A DNA stretch of 64,000 nt from Pseudomonas putida (GTDB lineage: Bacteria > Pseudomonadota > Gammaproteobacteria > Pseudomonadales > Pseudomonadaceae), in assembly GCF_002025705.1 (NCBI RefSeq), contig NZ_CP018846.1, positions 5,385,501 through 5,449,500 on the forward strand, written 5' to 3'. Position numbers and translations under genes: made by a program. Under the pieces are notes generated by a model. That model worked only from the letters and a program-made list of their open reading frames with translations, searched no databases and was not told the origin of the DNA. Positions 26,419 to 34,247 of the stretch are shown piece by piece (the first letter of the stretch is position 1; each line of letters starts with the position of its first letter).

Positions 26419-26851
26419 CGTGCAGCTTCACCTGCACCCGCCAACGTCCAGCGTCCTCTGCACCGGCCCATTCACCGTGCAGGGGGCGTGCGGCAATCAC
26501 TGTCAGCAACAGCCCCTTGTCGCTCTTCTGCAAACGCCAGCCGACCGGCTTGCCCTGCAGGTCCAACTGACCACGCTGCGCCTTGCCCTCGGCCTCGAAC
26601 AGCACGGCCACGGTCCCTTCGACGTTCTCACCATGCAGCCTGGGCTCTTCGTTGAACCACAGGTCCAGGCCATCCTGTACCACCGCGACCTGCTCCAGCA
26701 CACGCTCATCCGGGGCAGTCAGGCGGCCGATCATCAGCCCCACCAGCACGCCGAATAGCGCCAGGGAAAGCAGCATGCGCGGCCAGGCCTTCGAACGCAG
26801 GTCGGGATCGGGGGTAGAATGCTCGTCATCTTCACGTTTGGAGCCGTGCAT
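26414..26851 (-). CDS. Conserved hypothetical single-pass membrane protein (PA5126-like position)
   Basis: 145 residues with a charged cytoplasmic start, one transmembrane helix (about 26-42, MLLSLALFGVLVGLMIG) and a periplasmic domain of about 100 residues rich in acidic residues. No domain recognised. The start ATG (26849-26851) shares two bases with the ATG of divergent trmL, and the last codons lie within the third repeat of the opposing NrsZ-like RNA. The ribosome site is weak, and a start at the internal Met26 (26776) is possible. Gene order around it is conserved in Pseudomonas, which supports it as real. Confidence 0.7.
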   Translation of the reverse strand: MHGSKREDDEHSTPDPDLRSKAWPRMLLSLALFGVLVGLMIGRLTAPDERVLEQVAVVQDGLDLWFNEEPRLHGENVEGTVAVLFEAEGKAQRGQLDLQGKPVGWRLQKSDKGLLLTVIAARPLHGEWAGAEDAGRWRVQVKLHE

Positions 26852-27311
26852 GTTTCACGTCATCCTTTTTCAACCAGAAATTCCGCCGAATACCGGCAAC
26901 ATCATCCGCCTCTGCGCCAACAGCGGTTGCGCCCTGCACCTGATCGAGCCGATCAGCTTCGAACTGGACGACAAGCGCCTGCGCCGTGCGGGGCTGGATT
27001 ACCACGAGTATGCCACGCTCAAGCGCCACGAAAGCCTGGCCGGATGCCTGGAAAGCCTGGGCAACCCACGCCTGTTCGCCTTCACCACCAAGGGCTCGCA
27101 TCCTTTCCACGAAGTGGCTTATCAGCCCGGTGATGCGTTCCTGTTCGGGCCAGAGAGCCGAGGCCTGCCGGCTGAGGTGCTGGACAGCCTGCCGGCCGAA
27201 CAGCGCCTGCGCCTGCCGATGCGGCCTGGGTGCCGCAGCCTGAACCTGTCCAACACAGTGGCGGTGACGGTGTACGAGGCCTGGCGGCAGAATGGGTTTG
27301 CCGGGAGCTGA
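26850..27311 (+). CDS. trmL: tRNA (cytidine34/uridine34-2'-O)-methyltransferase TrmL
   Basis: SPOUT-class methyltransferase that 2'-O-methylates the wobble base of tRNA-Leu isoacceptors. 153 residues, the family length. The SAM-binding trefoil knot is visible as LFGPESRGLP and RSLNLSNTVAVTVYEAWRQ, and the N-terminus MFHVILFQPEIPPNTGNIIR is canonical. TTGGAG lies 7 bases ahead of the ATG. Confidence 0.96.
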   Translation: MFHVILFQPEIPPNTGNIIRLCANSGCALHLIEPISFELDDKRLRRAGLDYHEYATLKRHESLAGCLESLGNPRLFAFTTKGSHPFHEVAYQPGDAFLFGPESRGLPAEVLDSLPAEQRLRLPMRPGCRSLNLSNTVAVTVYEAWRQNGFAGS

Positions 27312-27326
27312 TCTATAGCCTGTGCT

Positions 27327-27423
27327 GGCCCTTTCGCGGGTGAACCCGCTCCCACAGGGCCTGCACATGTTTCAACTTGTGGGAGCGGGCTTTTCGAGGC
27401 GTCGAACCGCCGCGAAAGGGCCG
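27327..27423. repeat. Mosaic REP pair between trmL and secB
   Basis: Left arm has the common GGCCCTTTCGCGGGTGAACCCG form; right arm keeps the core TGTGGGAGCGGGC but carries the variant CGAGGCGTCGAACCGCCGCG seen at 17000-17123. The arms therefore pair at the core and the outer end but not in the middle. Confidence 0.8.
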
Positions 27424-27428
27424 GTACA

Positions 27429-27468
27429 GGCAACAAAAAAGCGCCCCGAGAGGCGCTTTTTTGTTGCC
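27429..27468 (-). terminator. Bidirectional terminator between secB and trmL
   Basis: A 17-base perfect stem: GGCAACAAAAAAGCGCC and its complement around a CCGAGA loop, with A-run and T-run inside the arms so that it works on both strands. It lies 7 bases beyond the secB stop. Confidence 0.92.
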
Positions 27469-27475
27469 GGCAGAA

Positions 27476-27961
27476 TTACTGCACGGTCGGTGCTTCGCCA
27501 GCTTCCTGCATGCGCTGCATTTCTTGCGCGTACAGGGCGTCGAAGTTCACCGGCGACAGCATCAGGGCCGGGAACGAACCACGGGTCACCAGGCTGTCCA
27601 GGGTCTCGCGGGCGTACGGGAACAGAATGTTCGGGCAGAACGCGCCAAGGGTGTGGCTCATCGAAGAAGCATCGAGGTTCTTGATGAGGAAGATACCCGC
27701 CTGCTGAACTTCAGCAATGAAGGCTACTTCGTCGCCGTTCTTGACGGTCACCGACAGGGTCAGCACCACTTCGTGGAAGTCGCCTTCCAGTGCCTTCTGC
27801 TTGGTGTTCAGGTCCAGGGCAACGCTCGGCTCCCAGGTCTGACGGAAGATCTGCGGGCTTTTCGGGGCTTCGAACGACAGGTCACGCACATAGATGCGCT
27901 GCATGGAGAACTGCGGGCTGTTGTCTTCTGCAGCAGCGCCGTTGGTCTGTTGGTCAGTCAT
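27476..27961 (-). CDS. secB: Protein-export chaperone SecB
   Basis: Tetrameric cytoplasmic chaperone that keeps preproteins unfolded and hands them to SecA. 161 residues, normal length, with [16 protein letters not shown] at the N-terminus and the block [24 protein letters not shown], both diagnostic. Last gene of the rhodanese-grxC-secB run read on the minus strand. Confidence 0.97.
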
Positions 27962-28000
27962 GGCAGATCCTTATCCTAATGTTTTTGAATGCAGTGCAAA

Positions 28001-28255
28001 TCAGGCCGCCAGCAGCGCGTCGAGCTTGCCGGCGCGCTCCAGGGCATAGAGGTCATCGCATCCACCGACGTGGGTGCTGCCGATCCAGATCTGCGGCACC
28101 GAAGTACGGCCGGCCTTCTGGCTCATCTCGGCACGAACCTGCGGTTTGCCGTCGACCTTGATTTCCTCGAAGGCTACGCCTTTGCTCTCGAGCAGGTATT
28201 TGGCGCGCATGCAGTAGGGGCAGTAGTCGCTGGAATAGACGATGACAGGCTTCAT
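28001..28255 (-). CDS. grxC: Glutaredoxin 3
   Basis: Small dithiol oxidoreductase (84 residues) reduced by glutathione. Active site CPYC at Cys12-Cys15, followed by the thioredoxin fold with TSVPQIWIGSTHVGGCDDL, which holds the cis-proline and the glutathione-binding GGCDD. One base separates its start from the rhodanese stop upstream, so the genes are co-transcribed; secB follows after 39 bases. Confidence 0.96.
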   Translation of the reverse strand: MKPVIVYSSDYCPYCMRAKYLLESKGVAFEEIKVDGKPQVRAEMSQKAGRTSVPQIWIGSTHVGGCDDLYALERAGKLDALLAA

Positions 28256-28256
28256 A

Positions 28257-28670
28257 TCACTTCACCAGGGGCAGGTTATCGGCTTTCCAGCTGGAAACGC
28301 CACCGCTCAGTTTGGCGGCGGTGTAACCGGCCTTGATCAGCTCGCCGCAGACCGCGCCGGACTGCTGGCCCATCGCGTCGACCACGATCAGGGTCTTCTC
28401 TTTGTGCTTCTCGAGCTCGGCCATGCGGTTGGCCACTTTGTCCTGCGGAATGTTCAGCGCACCGACGATGTGGCCGGCGGAATATTCCTTGGACGTACGA
28501 ATGTCGATGACCAGCGCCTTGTCGGCATTGACCAGCGCGGTCAGCTGGCCGTTGCTCAGGCTCTGGCCGCCACGGCGCAGTTCATTGACGAGCAGTGCGA
28601 CCAGCAGAACCACGAAGATCGCCACCAGGATGTAGTGATCTGTCGCGAATTGAATCAGGTGAGCAACCAT
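28257..28670 (-). CDS. Membrane-anchored rhodanese-like protein (YibN type)
   Basis: 137 residues: an N-terminal transmembrane helix (about 11-29, HYILVAIFVVLLVALLVNE) and a cytoplasmic rhodanese fold with VIDIRTSKEYSAGHI. The loop where active rhodaneses carry the persulfide cysteine reads VVDAMGQQSG and has no cysteine, so sulfurtransfer by the usual mechanism is unlikely; E. coli YibN is alike. The ATG at 28670 is chosen over an upstream start at 28712 because the helix follows directly. Same neighbours (grxC, secB, gpmI) as in enteric bacteria. Confidence 0.88.
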   Translation of the reverse strand: MVAHLIQFATDHYILVAIFVVLLVALLVNELRRGGQSLSNGQLTALVNADKALVIDIRTSKEYSAGHIVGALNIPQDKVANRMAELEKHKEKTLIVVDAMGQQSGAVCGELIKAGYTAAKLSGGVSSWKADNLPLVK

Positions 28671-28876
28671 CAGCGGTGTTCCAGGCGATTGAAAATGCCG
28701 GCCAGTATACACAGCCCCCCAGTGCCACCAAAGCCCGAAGGGTCGGTGGTAAAGGTACCTTCATGTTGCCGGGCTGCCCGCGTCGGTCGGGCAACCGGAC
28801 GATTATTAGCCCCTGATGGCGCATTTGCCCTAAAATGCGTGTCTTTATCATCTTTGAACAACCGTGAGTTTGATTG

Positions 28877-30412
28877 ATGACGAGTACGCCCAAACCCCTG
28901 GTGCTGATCATCCTGGATGGATTCGGCCACAGCGAAAGCCCCGAATACAACGCCATCTTCGCCGCCAACACGCCGGTCTATGACCGCCTGCGCGCCACCC
29001 AGCCGCATGGCCTGATTTCCGGCTCCGGGATGGATGTCGGCCTGCCGGACGGGCAGATGGGCAACTCCGAAGTCGGCCACATGAACCTCGGCGCCGGGCG
29101 CGTCGTCTATCAGGACTTCACCCGGGTGACCAAGGCCATCCGCGATGGTGATTTCTTCGAGAACCCGGTGCTCACCGGCGCGGTGGACAAGGCAGTGGGC
29201 GCCGGCAAGGCCGTGCACATCCTCGGCCTGTTGTCCGACGGTGGCGTGCACAGCCATCAGGACCACCTGATCGCCATGGCCGAGCTGGCCGCCCAGCGTG
29301 GGGCCGAAAGGATCTACCTGCACGCCTTCCTCGACGGCCGTGACACCCCGCCTCGCAGTGCGCAGTCGTCGATCGAATTGCTCGACGCGACCTTCGCCAA
29401 GCTCGGCAAGGGCCGCATCGCCAGCCTGATCGGCCGCTACTTCGCGATGGACCGCGACAACCGCTGGGACCGCGTCAGCGCCGCCTACAACCTGATCGTC
29501 GACAGCGTTGCCGATTACACCGCCGACACCGCACTCGCTGGCCTGGAAGCAGCCTACGCCCGCGACGAGAACGATGAATTCGTCAAAGCCACGCGCATTG
29601 GCGAGGCGGTCAAGGTCGAGGACGGCGATGCCGTGATCTTCATGAACTTCCGCGCCGACCGCGCCCGCGAGCTGTCGCGTGCCTTCGTGGAGCCGGACTT
29701 CAACGAATTCCCGCGTGCGCGCCAGCCGAAAATGGCGGCCTACATCGGCCTCACCCAATACTCGGCTAAAATCGCAGCGCCTGCAGCCTTCGCTCCGTCC
29801 AGCCTGAACAACGTGCTCGGCGAGTACCTGGCGAAGAACGGCAAGACCCAGCTGCGCATCGCCGAAACCGAAAAGTACGCGCACGTCACGTTCTTCTTCT
29901 CCGGTGGCCGCGAAGAGCCGTTCGAAGGCGAAGAGCGCATCCTGATCCCGTCGCCGAAGGTTGCCACCTACGACCTGCAGCCTGAAATGAACGCACCTGA
30001 AGTGACCGACCGCATCGTCGAGGCTATCGAGCAGCAGCGTTTTGACGTGATCGTGGTCAACTACGCCAACGGCGACATGGTCGGCCATACCGGCGTGTTC
30101 GAGGCCGCAGTAAAAGCCGTCGAAGCCCTGGATACCTGTGTCGGGCGCATCGTCGAGGCGCTGGAAAAGGTCGATGGCGAAGCCCTGATCACCGCCGACC
30201 ACGGCAATGTCGAGCAGATGGAAGACGCGTGCACCGGCCAGGCGCACACGGCGCACACCAGCGAGCCGGTGCCGTTCATCTATGTCGGCAAGCGCAAAGT
30301 GAAAGTCCGCGAAGGTGGCGTGCTGGCTGATGTAGCGCCGACCATGCTGAAGCTTCTGGGCTTGGAAAAACCGGCAGAAATGACCGGTACTTCGATCCTG
30401 GTAGACGCCTGA
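28877..30412 (+). CDS. gpmI: 2,3-bisphosphoglycerate-independent phosphoglycerate mutase
   Basis: Interconverts 3- and 2-phosphoglycerate through a phosphoserine intermediate using Mn2+. 511 residues, normal length. LVLIILDGFGHSE carries the first metal aspartate, NSEVGHMNLG the phospho-acceptor Ser64, and ADHGNVEQM later metal ligands. ATG at 28877 is chosen over the TTG one codon upstream. Divergent from the rhodanese gene across about 200 bases where I could not assign a convincing promoter. Confidence 0.97.
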   Translation: MTSTPKPLVLIILDGFGHSESPEYNAIFAANTPVYDRLRATQPHGLISGSGMDVGLPDGQMGNSEVGHMNLGAGRVVYQDFTRVTKAIRDGDFFENPVLTGAVDKAVGAGKAVHILGLLSDGGVHSHQDHLIAMAELAAQRGAERIYLHAFLDGRDTPPRSAQSSIELLDATFAKLGKGRIASLIGRYFAMDRDNRWDRVSAAYNLIVDSVADYTADTALAGLEAAYARDENDEFVKATRIGEAVKVEDGDAVIFMNFRADRARELSRAFVEPDFNEFPRARQPKMAAYIGLTQYSAKIAAPAAFAPSSLNNVLGEYLAKNGKTQLRIAETEKYAHVTFFFSGGREEPFEGEERILIPSPKVATYDLQPEMNAPEVTDRIVEAIEQQRFDVIVVNYANGDMVGHTGVFEAAVKAVEALDTCVGRIVEALEKVDGEALITADHGNVEQMEDACTGQAHTAHTSEPVPFIYVGKRKVKVREGGVLADVAPTMLKLLGLEKPAEMTGTSILVDA

Positions 30413-30462
30413 TTCGGTGTGCCGGGGCCACTTTGCAGGCCCATTGCACATGAATTCCGGAC

Positions 30463-30499
30463 AAACGCCCCGCTGCCCCGGCAGCGAGGCGTTTTTTTT
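30463..30499 (+). terminator. Terminator of gpmI
   Basis: AACGCCCCGCTGC and GCAGCGAGGCGTT pair around a CCCG loop and are followed by eight Ts, 50 bases after the gpmI stop. Confidence 0.9.
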
Positions 30500-30553
30500 G
30501 CCTGCCCGCACGGGCATACTAGGCCAGTCTCCATCCTTGGTACGCCAAACCCC

Positions 30554-31855
30554 ATGCTACGCGCCCTGATCCCTTTAGCCCTGTCCTGCCTGCTCAGCCC
30601 GGCCTTTGCCGATGAGCGCGCGCAGACCCAGCAGCAACTGGACGCCACCCGCCAGGACATCGCCGAGCTCAAGAAGACGCTGGGCAAGCTCCAGGAAGAA
30701 AAAGCCGGCGTGCAAAAAGACCTCAAGGCCACCGAGACCGACATCGGTAACCTGGAGAAGCAGGTGGAGGCCCTGCAACAAGAACTAAAAAAGACCGAGG
30801 GCGAGCTGGAGCGCCTTGATACCGAGAAAAAAAAACTCCAGAGCGCCCGCGTTGAACAACAACGACTGATTGCCATCCAGGCCCGTTCGGCCTACCAGAA
30901 CAACGGCCGCGAGGAATACCTCAAGCTGCTGCTCAACCAGCAGAACCCAGAGAAATTCGCTCGCACCCTGTCCTATTACGACTACCTGAGCAAAGCGCGC
31001 CTCGAACAGCTCAAGGCGTTCAACGAGACGCTACGCCAGCTGGCCAATGTCGAGCAGGACATTTCCCGCCAGCAGGAACAGCTGCTGGCCCAGCGCACCG
31101 ACCTCGACACCCGCCGCCAGGCGCTGGACACCGAGCGCAGCAAGCGCCAGCAGGTACTGGCCAAGCTCAACAGCGACGTGAAAGACGGCGACCAGAAGCT
31201 GCAGGCCCGCCAACAGGACCAGGCCGACCTGGCCAAGGTGCTCAAGACCATCGAGGAAACCCTGGCCCGCCAGGCCCGCGAAGCCGAAGAAGCGCGCAAG
31301 AAAGCCCTGCTCGCCCAGCAGGAAGCCGAGAAGCGCCGCCAGCAGGAGGCCCTGGCCGCCCGTGCGGACAAAGACAAAGAAGAAGCGGAGCCGCCGAAAA
31401 AGGCCCGCACTACCCTCGGCCCGCTGGTTTCCAGTGACGGTGCCAGCTACGGCGGTGCATTTTCTGCCGCGCGGGGAAAACTTCCCTGGCCGGTCAATGG
31501 TCGATTGCTGGCACGCTTCGGTGATGCACGCGGCAATGATGTCCGGGCCAAGTGGGACGGCGTGATGATCAGCGCCAGCCCTGGCACCCAGGTACATGCG
31601 GTGCACGGCGGGCGCGTGGTGTTTGCCGATTGGTTGCGTGGCGCTGGACTTCTGGTCATTCTCGACCATGGTAATGGTTACCTGAGCCTGTACGGCCACA
31701 ACCAGAGCCTGCTCAAGAGTGCCGGCGACATCGTCAAGGCCGGCGAAGCCATTTCCACCGTTGGCGACAGCGGTGGCCAGGACAGTGCAGGCTTGTATTT
31801 CGCCATCCGCCAGCAGGGCCGGCCGACCGACCCTTCGCAGTGGTGCCGCGGCTGA
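30554..31855 (+). CDS. envC: Murein hydrolase activator EnvC
   Basis: Periplasmic cell-division factor that activates amidases at the septum. 433 residues: signal peptide ending LLSPAFA-D (about residue 20), a long coiled coil (about 21-290) rich in Gln, Glu and Lys, and a C-terminal LytM (M23) domain. The LytM domain is degenerate: the first zinc ligand position reads RAKWDGV instead of xHxGxD, and the HxH motif reads LYFAI. This marks a non-enzymatic EnvC rather than a peptidase. The start MLRALIPLALSCLL matches the signal peptide; the frame upstream runs through the gpmI terminator and is discarded. First of three genes with ctpA and the deacetylase. Confidence 0.94.
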   Translation: MLRALIPLALSCLLSPAFADERAQTQQQLDATRQDIAELKKTLGKLQEEKAGVQKDLKATETDIGNLEKQVEALQQELKKTEGELERLDTEKKKLQSARVEQQRLIAIQARSAYQNNGREEYLKLLLNQQNPEKFARTLSYYDYLSKARLEQLKAFNETLRQLANVEQDISRQQEQLLAQRTDLDTRRQALDTERSKRQQVLAKLNSDVKDGDQKLQARQQDQADLAKVLKTIEETLARQAREAEEARKKALLAQQEAEKRRQQEALAARADKDKEEAEPPKKARTTLGPLVSSDGASYGGAFSAARGKLPWPVNGRLLARFGDARGNDVRAKWDGVMISASPGTQVHAVHGGRVVFADWLRGAGLLVILDHGNGYLSLYGHNQSLLKSAGDIVKAGEAISTVGDSGGQDSAGLYFAIRQQGRPTDPSQWCRG

Positions 31856-31934
31856 CACATTACATACGGTGTAGCACCAGGCGCTGCACCGATGCTCCGC
31901 AGGGAGCGTTTACAGGATCAGGAGTTCGTTCGAC

Positions 31935-33269
31935 ATGCTGCACTCGCCTCGCCTTACCCAGCTGGCCCTGACCATCGCTCTGGCGATCGGTGCGCCCCTG
32001 GCCAGTGCCGCGGAGCCGGCGAAAGCGTCGCCAGCCAAGGCTGCCGCAGTGCCGGCCACCGAGGTGACCGCCAAGGCGCCACTTCCGCTGGAAGAGCTGC
32101 GAACCTTTGCCGAGGTCATGGACCGCATCAAGGCCGCCTACGTCGAACCTGTGGACGACAAGACCCTGCTGGAAAACGCCATCAAGGGCATGCTCAGCAA
32201 CCTTGACCCACACTCGGCCTACCTCGGCCCTGAGGACTTCCAGGAGCTGCAGGAAAGCACCAGCGGCGAATTCGGCGGCCTCGGTATCGAAGTGGGCCAG
32301 GAGGACGGCAATATCAAGGTCGTGTCGCCGATCGACGACACCCCGGCCTCGCGTGCCGGCGTGCAAGCCGGCGACCTGATCGTCAAGATCAACGGCGCCC
32401 CGACCCGCGGCCAGACCATGACCGAAGCGGTCGACAAGATGCGTGGCAAGATAGGCGAGAAGATCACCCTGACCCTGGTGCGCGACGGCGGCAGTCCGTT
32501 CGACGTGACCCTCGCCCGCGCGGTGATCCAGGTCAAGAGCGTGAAGAGCCAACTGCTGGAAAGCGGCTATGGCTACATTCGCATCACCCAGTTCCAGGTC
32601 AAGACCGGTGACGAAGTCGGCAAGGCCCTGGCCAAGCTGCGCAAGGACAACGGCAAGAAGCTGCGCGGGGTTATCCTTGATCTGCGCAACAACCCCGGTG
32701 GCGTACTGCAGGCGGCAGTGGAAGTGGCCGACCACTTCCTGACCAAGGGCCTGATCGTCTACACCAAGGGCCGCATCGCCAACTCCGAGCTGCGCTTCTC
32801 CGCCGACCCGGCCGACGCCAGCGAAGGCGTACCGTTGGTTGTGCTGATCAACGGCGGCAGCGCCTCGGCCTCGGAAATCGTCGCCGGTGCCCTGCAAGAC
32901 CACAAACGCGGCGTGCTGATGGGTACCGACAGCTTCGGCAAGGGCTCGGTACAGACCGTGCTGCCACTGGCCAATGACCGTGCGCTGAAGCTCACCACCG
33001 CGCTCTACTACACCCCCAACGGCCGCTCGATCCAAGCCCAGGGCATCGTCCCTGACATCGAAGTACGCCCGGCCAAGCTGACCGCCGACGCCAGCGACAA
33101 CGACACCTTCAAGGAAGCCGACCTGCAGGGCCACCTGGGCAACGGCAACGGCGGCGCCGACCGCCCGACCGGCAGCAGCAAGCGCCAGGAGCGCCCGCAG
33201 GACAGTGACTACCAGCTGAGCCAGGCCCTGAGCCTGCTCAAGGGCCTGAACATCACCAAGGGCGACTGA
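31935..33269 (+). CDS. ctpA: C-terminal processing (tail-specific) peptidase, CtpA/S41 family
   Basis: Periplasmic serine protease of 444 residues. Signal peptide ending PLASA-A (about 25), a PDZ domain (about 113-195, FGGLGIEVGQEDGNIKVV) and the S41 protease core with the Ser311/Lys336 dyad in NGGSASASEI and SFGKGSVQT. Such enzymes degrade cell-wall endopeptidases and other periplasmic proteins, which fits the neighbour envC. AGGAG precedes the ATG. The C-terminal tail (about 380-430) is polar and low in complexity. Confidence 0.95.
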   Translation: MLHSPRLTQLALTIALAIGAPLASAAEPAKASPAKAAAVPATEVTAKAPLPLEELRTFAEVMDRIKAAYVEPVDDKTLLENAIKGMLSNLDPHSAYLGPEDFQELQESTSGEFGGLGIEVGQEDGNIKVVSPIDDTPASRAGVQAGDLIVKINGAPTRGQTMTEAVDKMRGKIGEKITLTLVRDGGSPFDVTLARAVIQVKSVKSQLLESGYGYIRITQFQVKTGDEVGKALAKLRKDNGKKLRGVILDLRNNPGGVLQAAVEVADHFLTKGLIVYTKGRIANSELRFSADPADASEGVPLVVLINGGSASASEIVAGALQDHKRGVLMGTDSFGKGSVQTVLPLANDRALKLTTALYYTPNGRSIQAQGIVPDIEVRPAKLTADASDNDTFKEADLQGHLGNGNGGADRPTGSSKRQERPQDSDYQLSQALSLLKGLNITKGD

Positions 33270-33277
33270 TCCACCCC

Positions 33278-34045
33278 ATGCGTTATCTGCTGTGTCTGCT
33301 GTTCTGCCTGATGGCCGGGGTCGCGCAAGCGGCGCCGGCCGGCAAGGCCTACCTGAGCATCATCATCGACGACCTGGGCCAGAGCACCGAGCGTGACAAC
33401 CGTACGCTCGCCCTGCCCGGGCCGGTGACCATGGCGATCATGCCCGACACTCCACATGCCACCGACTTTGCCCGCCAGGCGCACAAGGCCGGTAAGACGG
33501 TGATCCTGCACATGCCCATGGACCCGGCCACCGGGCCCTACGCCTGGCACCCGGGCATCCCCATCGAAGAGCTGGCACGACGCCTGGACGCAGCCCTGGC
33601 CAAAGTCCCGTACGCTGCCGGTATCAACAACCACATGGGTAGCCGCATGACTGCCCAGCGTGAGCCGATGGCCTGGCTGATGGGTGAACTGCAACGCCGG
33701 CACCTGTTCTTCGTCGACAGCCGCACCAGCGCGGCCACGGTCGCTGCGGCCGAAGCTCAGGCGCAAGGCTTGGCGCATGTTTCACGGGATGTGTTCCTCG
33801 ATGACGTGCGCACAACCGAGGCAATTACCGGACAACTGCAACAAAGTATCGCCCTGGCACGCAAGCAGGGCTCGGCGGTGCTGATCGGGCACCCTTATCC
33901 ACAGACCCTGGAAGTGCTGGAGCGCGAGTTGCCGAAGCTCAAGAGTCAGGGCATCGAGCTGATCCGACTCAAGCAGATGATTGCCGTGCGCAGCAATCTG
34001 GCGATGCCAGGGCATGGCAAGAACGGCCGTTACGCCAACCGATGA
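33278..34045 (+). CDS. Divergent polysaccharide deacetylase family protein (YibQ-like)
   Basis: 255-residue periplasmic protein: signal peptide to about residue 18 (MAGVAQA-A), then a carbohydrate-esterase-4-like barrel with SIIIDDLG at the first metal aspartate pair, HMPMDP and NNHMGSRMT supplying histidines, and VDSRTSA. Family known as divergent polysaccharide deacetylase (DUF610). Substrate unproven; peptidoglycan or exopolysaccharide is plausible because the gene follows envC and ctpA by only 8 bases, the order also seen in enteric bacteria. Confidence 0.9.
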   Translation: MRYLLCLLFCLMAGVAQAAPAGKAYLSIIIDDLGQSTERDNRTLALPGPVTMAIMPDTPHATDFARQAHKAGKTVILHMPMDPATGPYAWHPGIPIEELARRLDAALAKVPYAAGINNHMGSRMTAQREPMAWLMGELQRRHLFFVDSRTSAATVAAAEAQAQGLAHVSRDVFLDDVRTTEAITGQLQQSIALARKQGSAVLIGHPYPQTLEVLERELPKLKSQGIELIRLKQMIAVRSNLAMPGHGKNGRYANR

Positions 34046-34054
34046 TATCGCTTT

Positions 34055-34099
34055 TGCAGGAGCGGCCTTGTTTCGCGAAAGGGCTGCTAAACAGCCCGC
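34055..34099. repeat. Single REP element
   Basis: CAGGAGCGGCCTTGTTTCGCGAAAGGGCTGCTAAACAGCCC-type sequence in one orientation. A decayed partner (GGCGAAACAAAGCAGCTACTAC, about 34149-34171) follows, so this may be a worn REP pair. Confidence 0.7.
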
Positions 34100-34196
34100 C
34101 ACAACTACTGCACCCAGCCTGGAATTCTGGGCCGCTGCGCGCCCTTAAGGCGAAACAAAGCAGCTACTACAAGGGATCGCACAACCTTAAAGACAT

Positions 34197-34230
34197 AAAA
34201 AAACCCCGCTCAGATGAGCGGGGTTTTTTT
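34197..34230 (-). terminator. Bidirectional terminator between betT and the YibQ-like gene
   Basis: Seven As, ACCCCGCT, loop CAGATG, AGCGGGGT, seven Ts. It stands 17 bases beyond the betT stop and would also end the envC-ctpA-yibQ message from the other side. Confidence 0.92.
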
Positions 34231-34247
34231 GCTTGCCTCAAGGGCGA

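Noticed and set aside
26249..26420. CRISPR array
   Set aside because: Only three copies, contiguous without unique spacers of constant length, no cas genes; the stem-loop and promoter context fit a small RNA.
26164..26471. Short repetitive minus-strand ORFs with PACTEVPKTG-type peptides
   Set aside because: They are translations of the 60-base RNA repeats; no ribosome sites, no family similarity, and the repeats conserve stems rather than codons.
30419..30553. EnvC N-terminal extension
   Set aside because: Runs through the gpmI terminator; the signal peptide starts at 30554.
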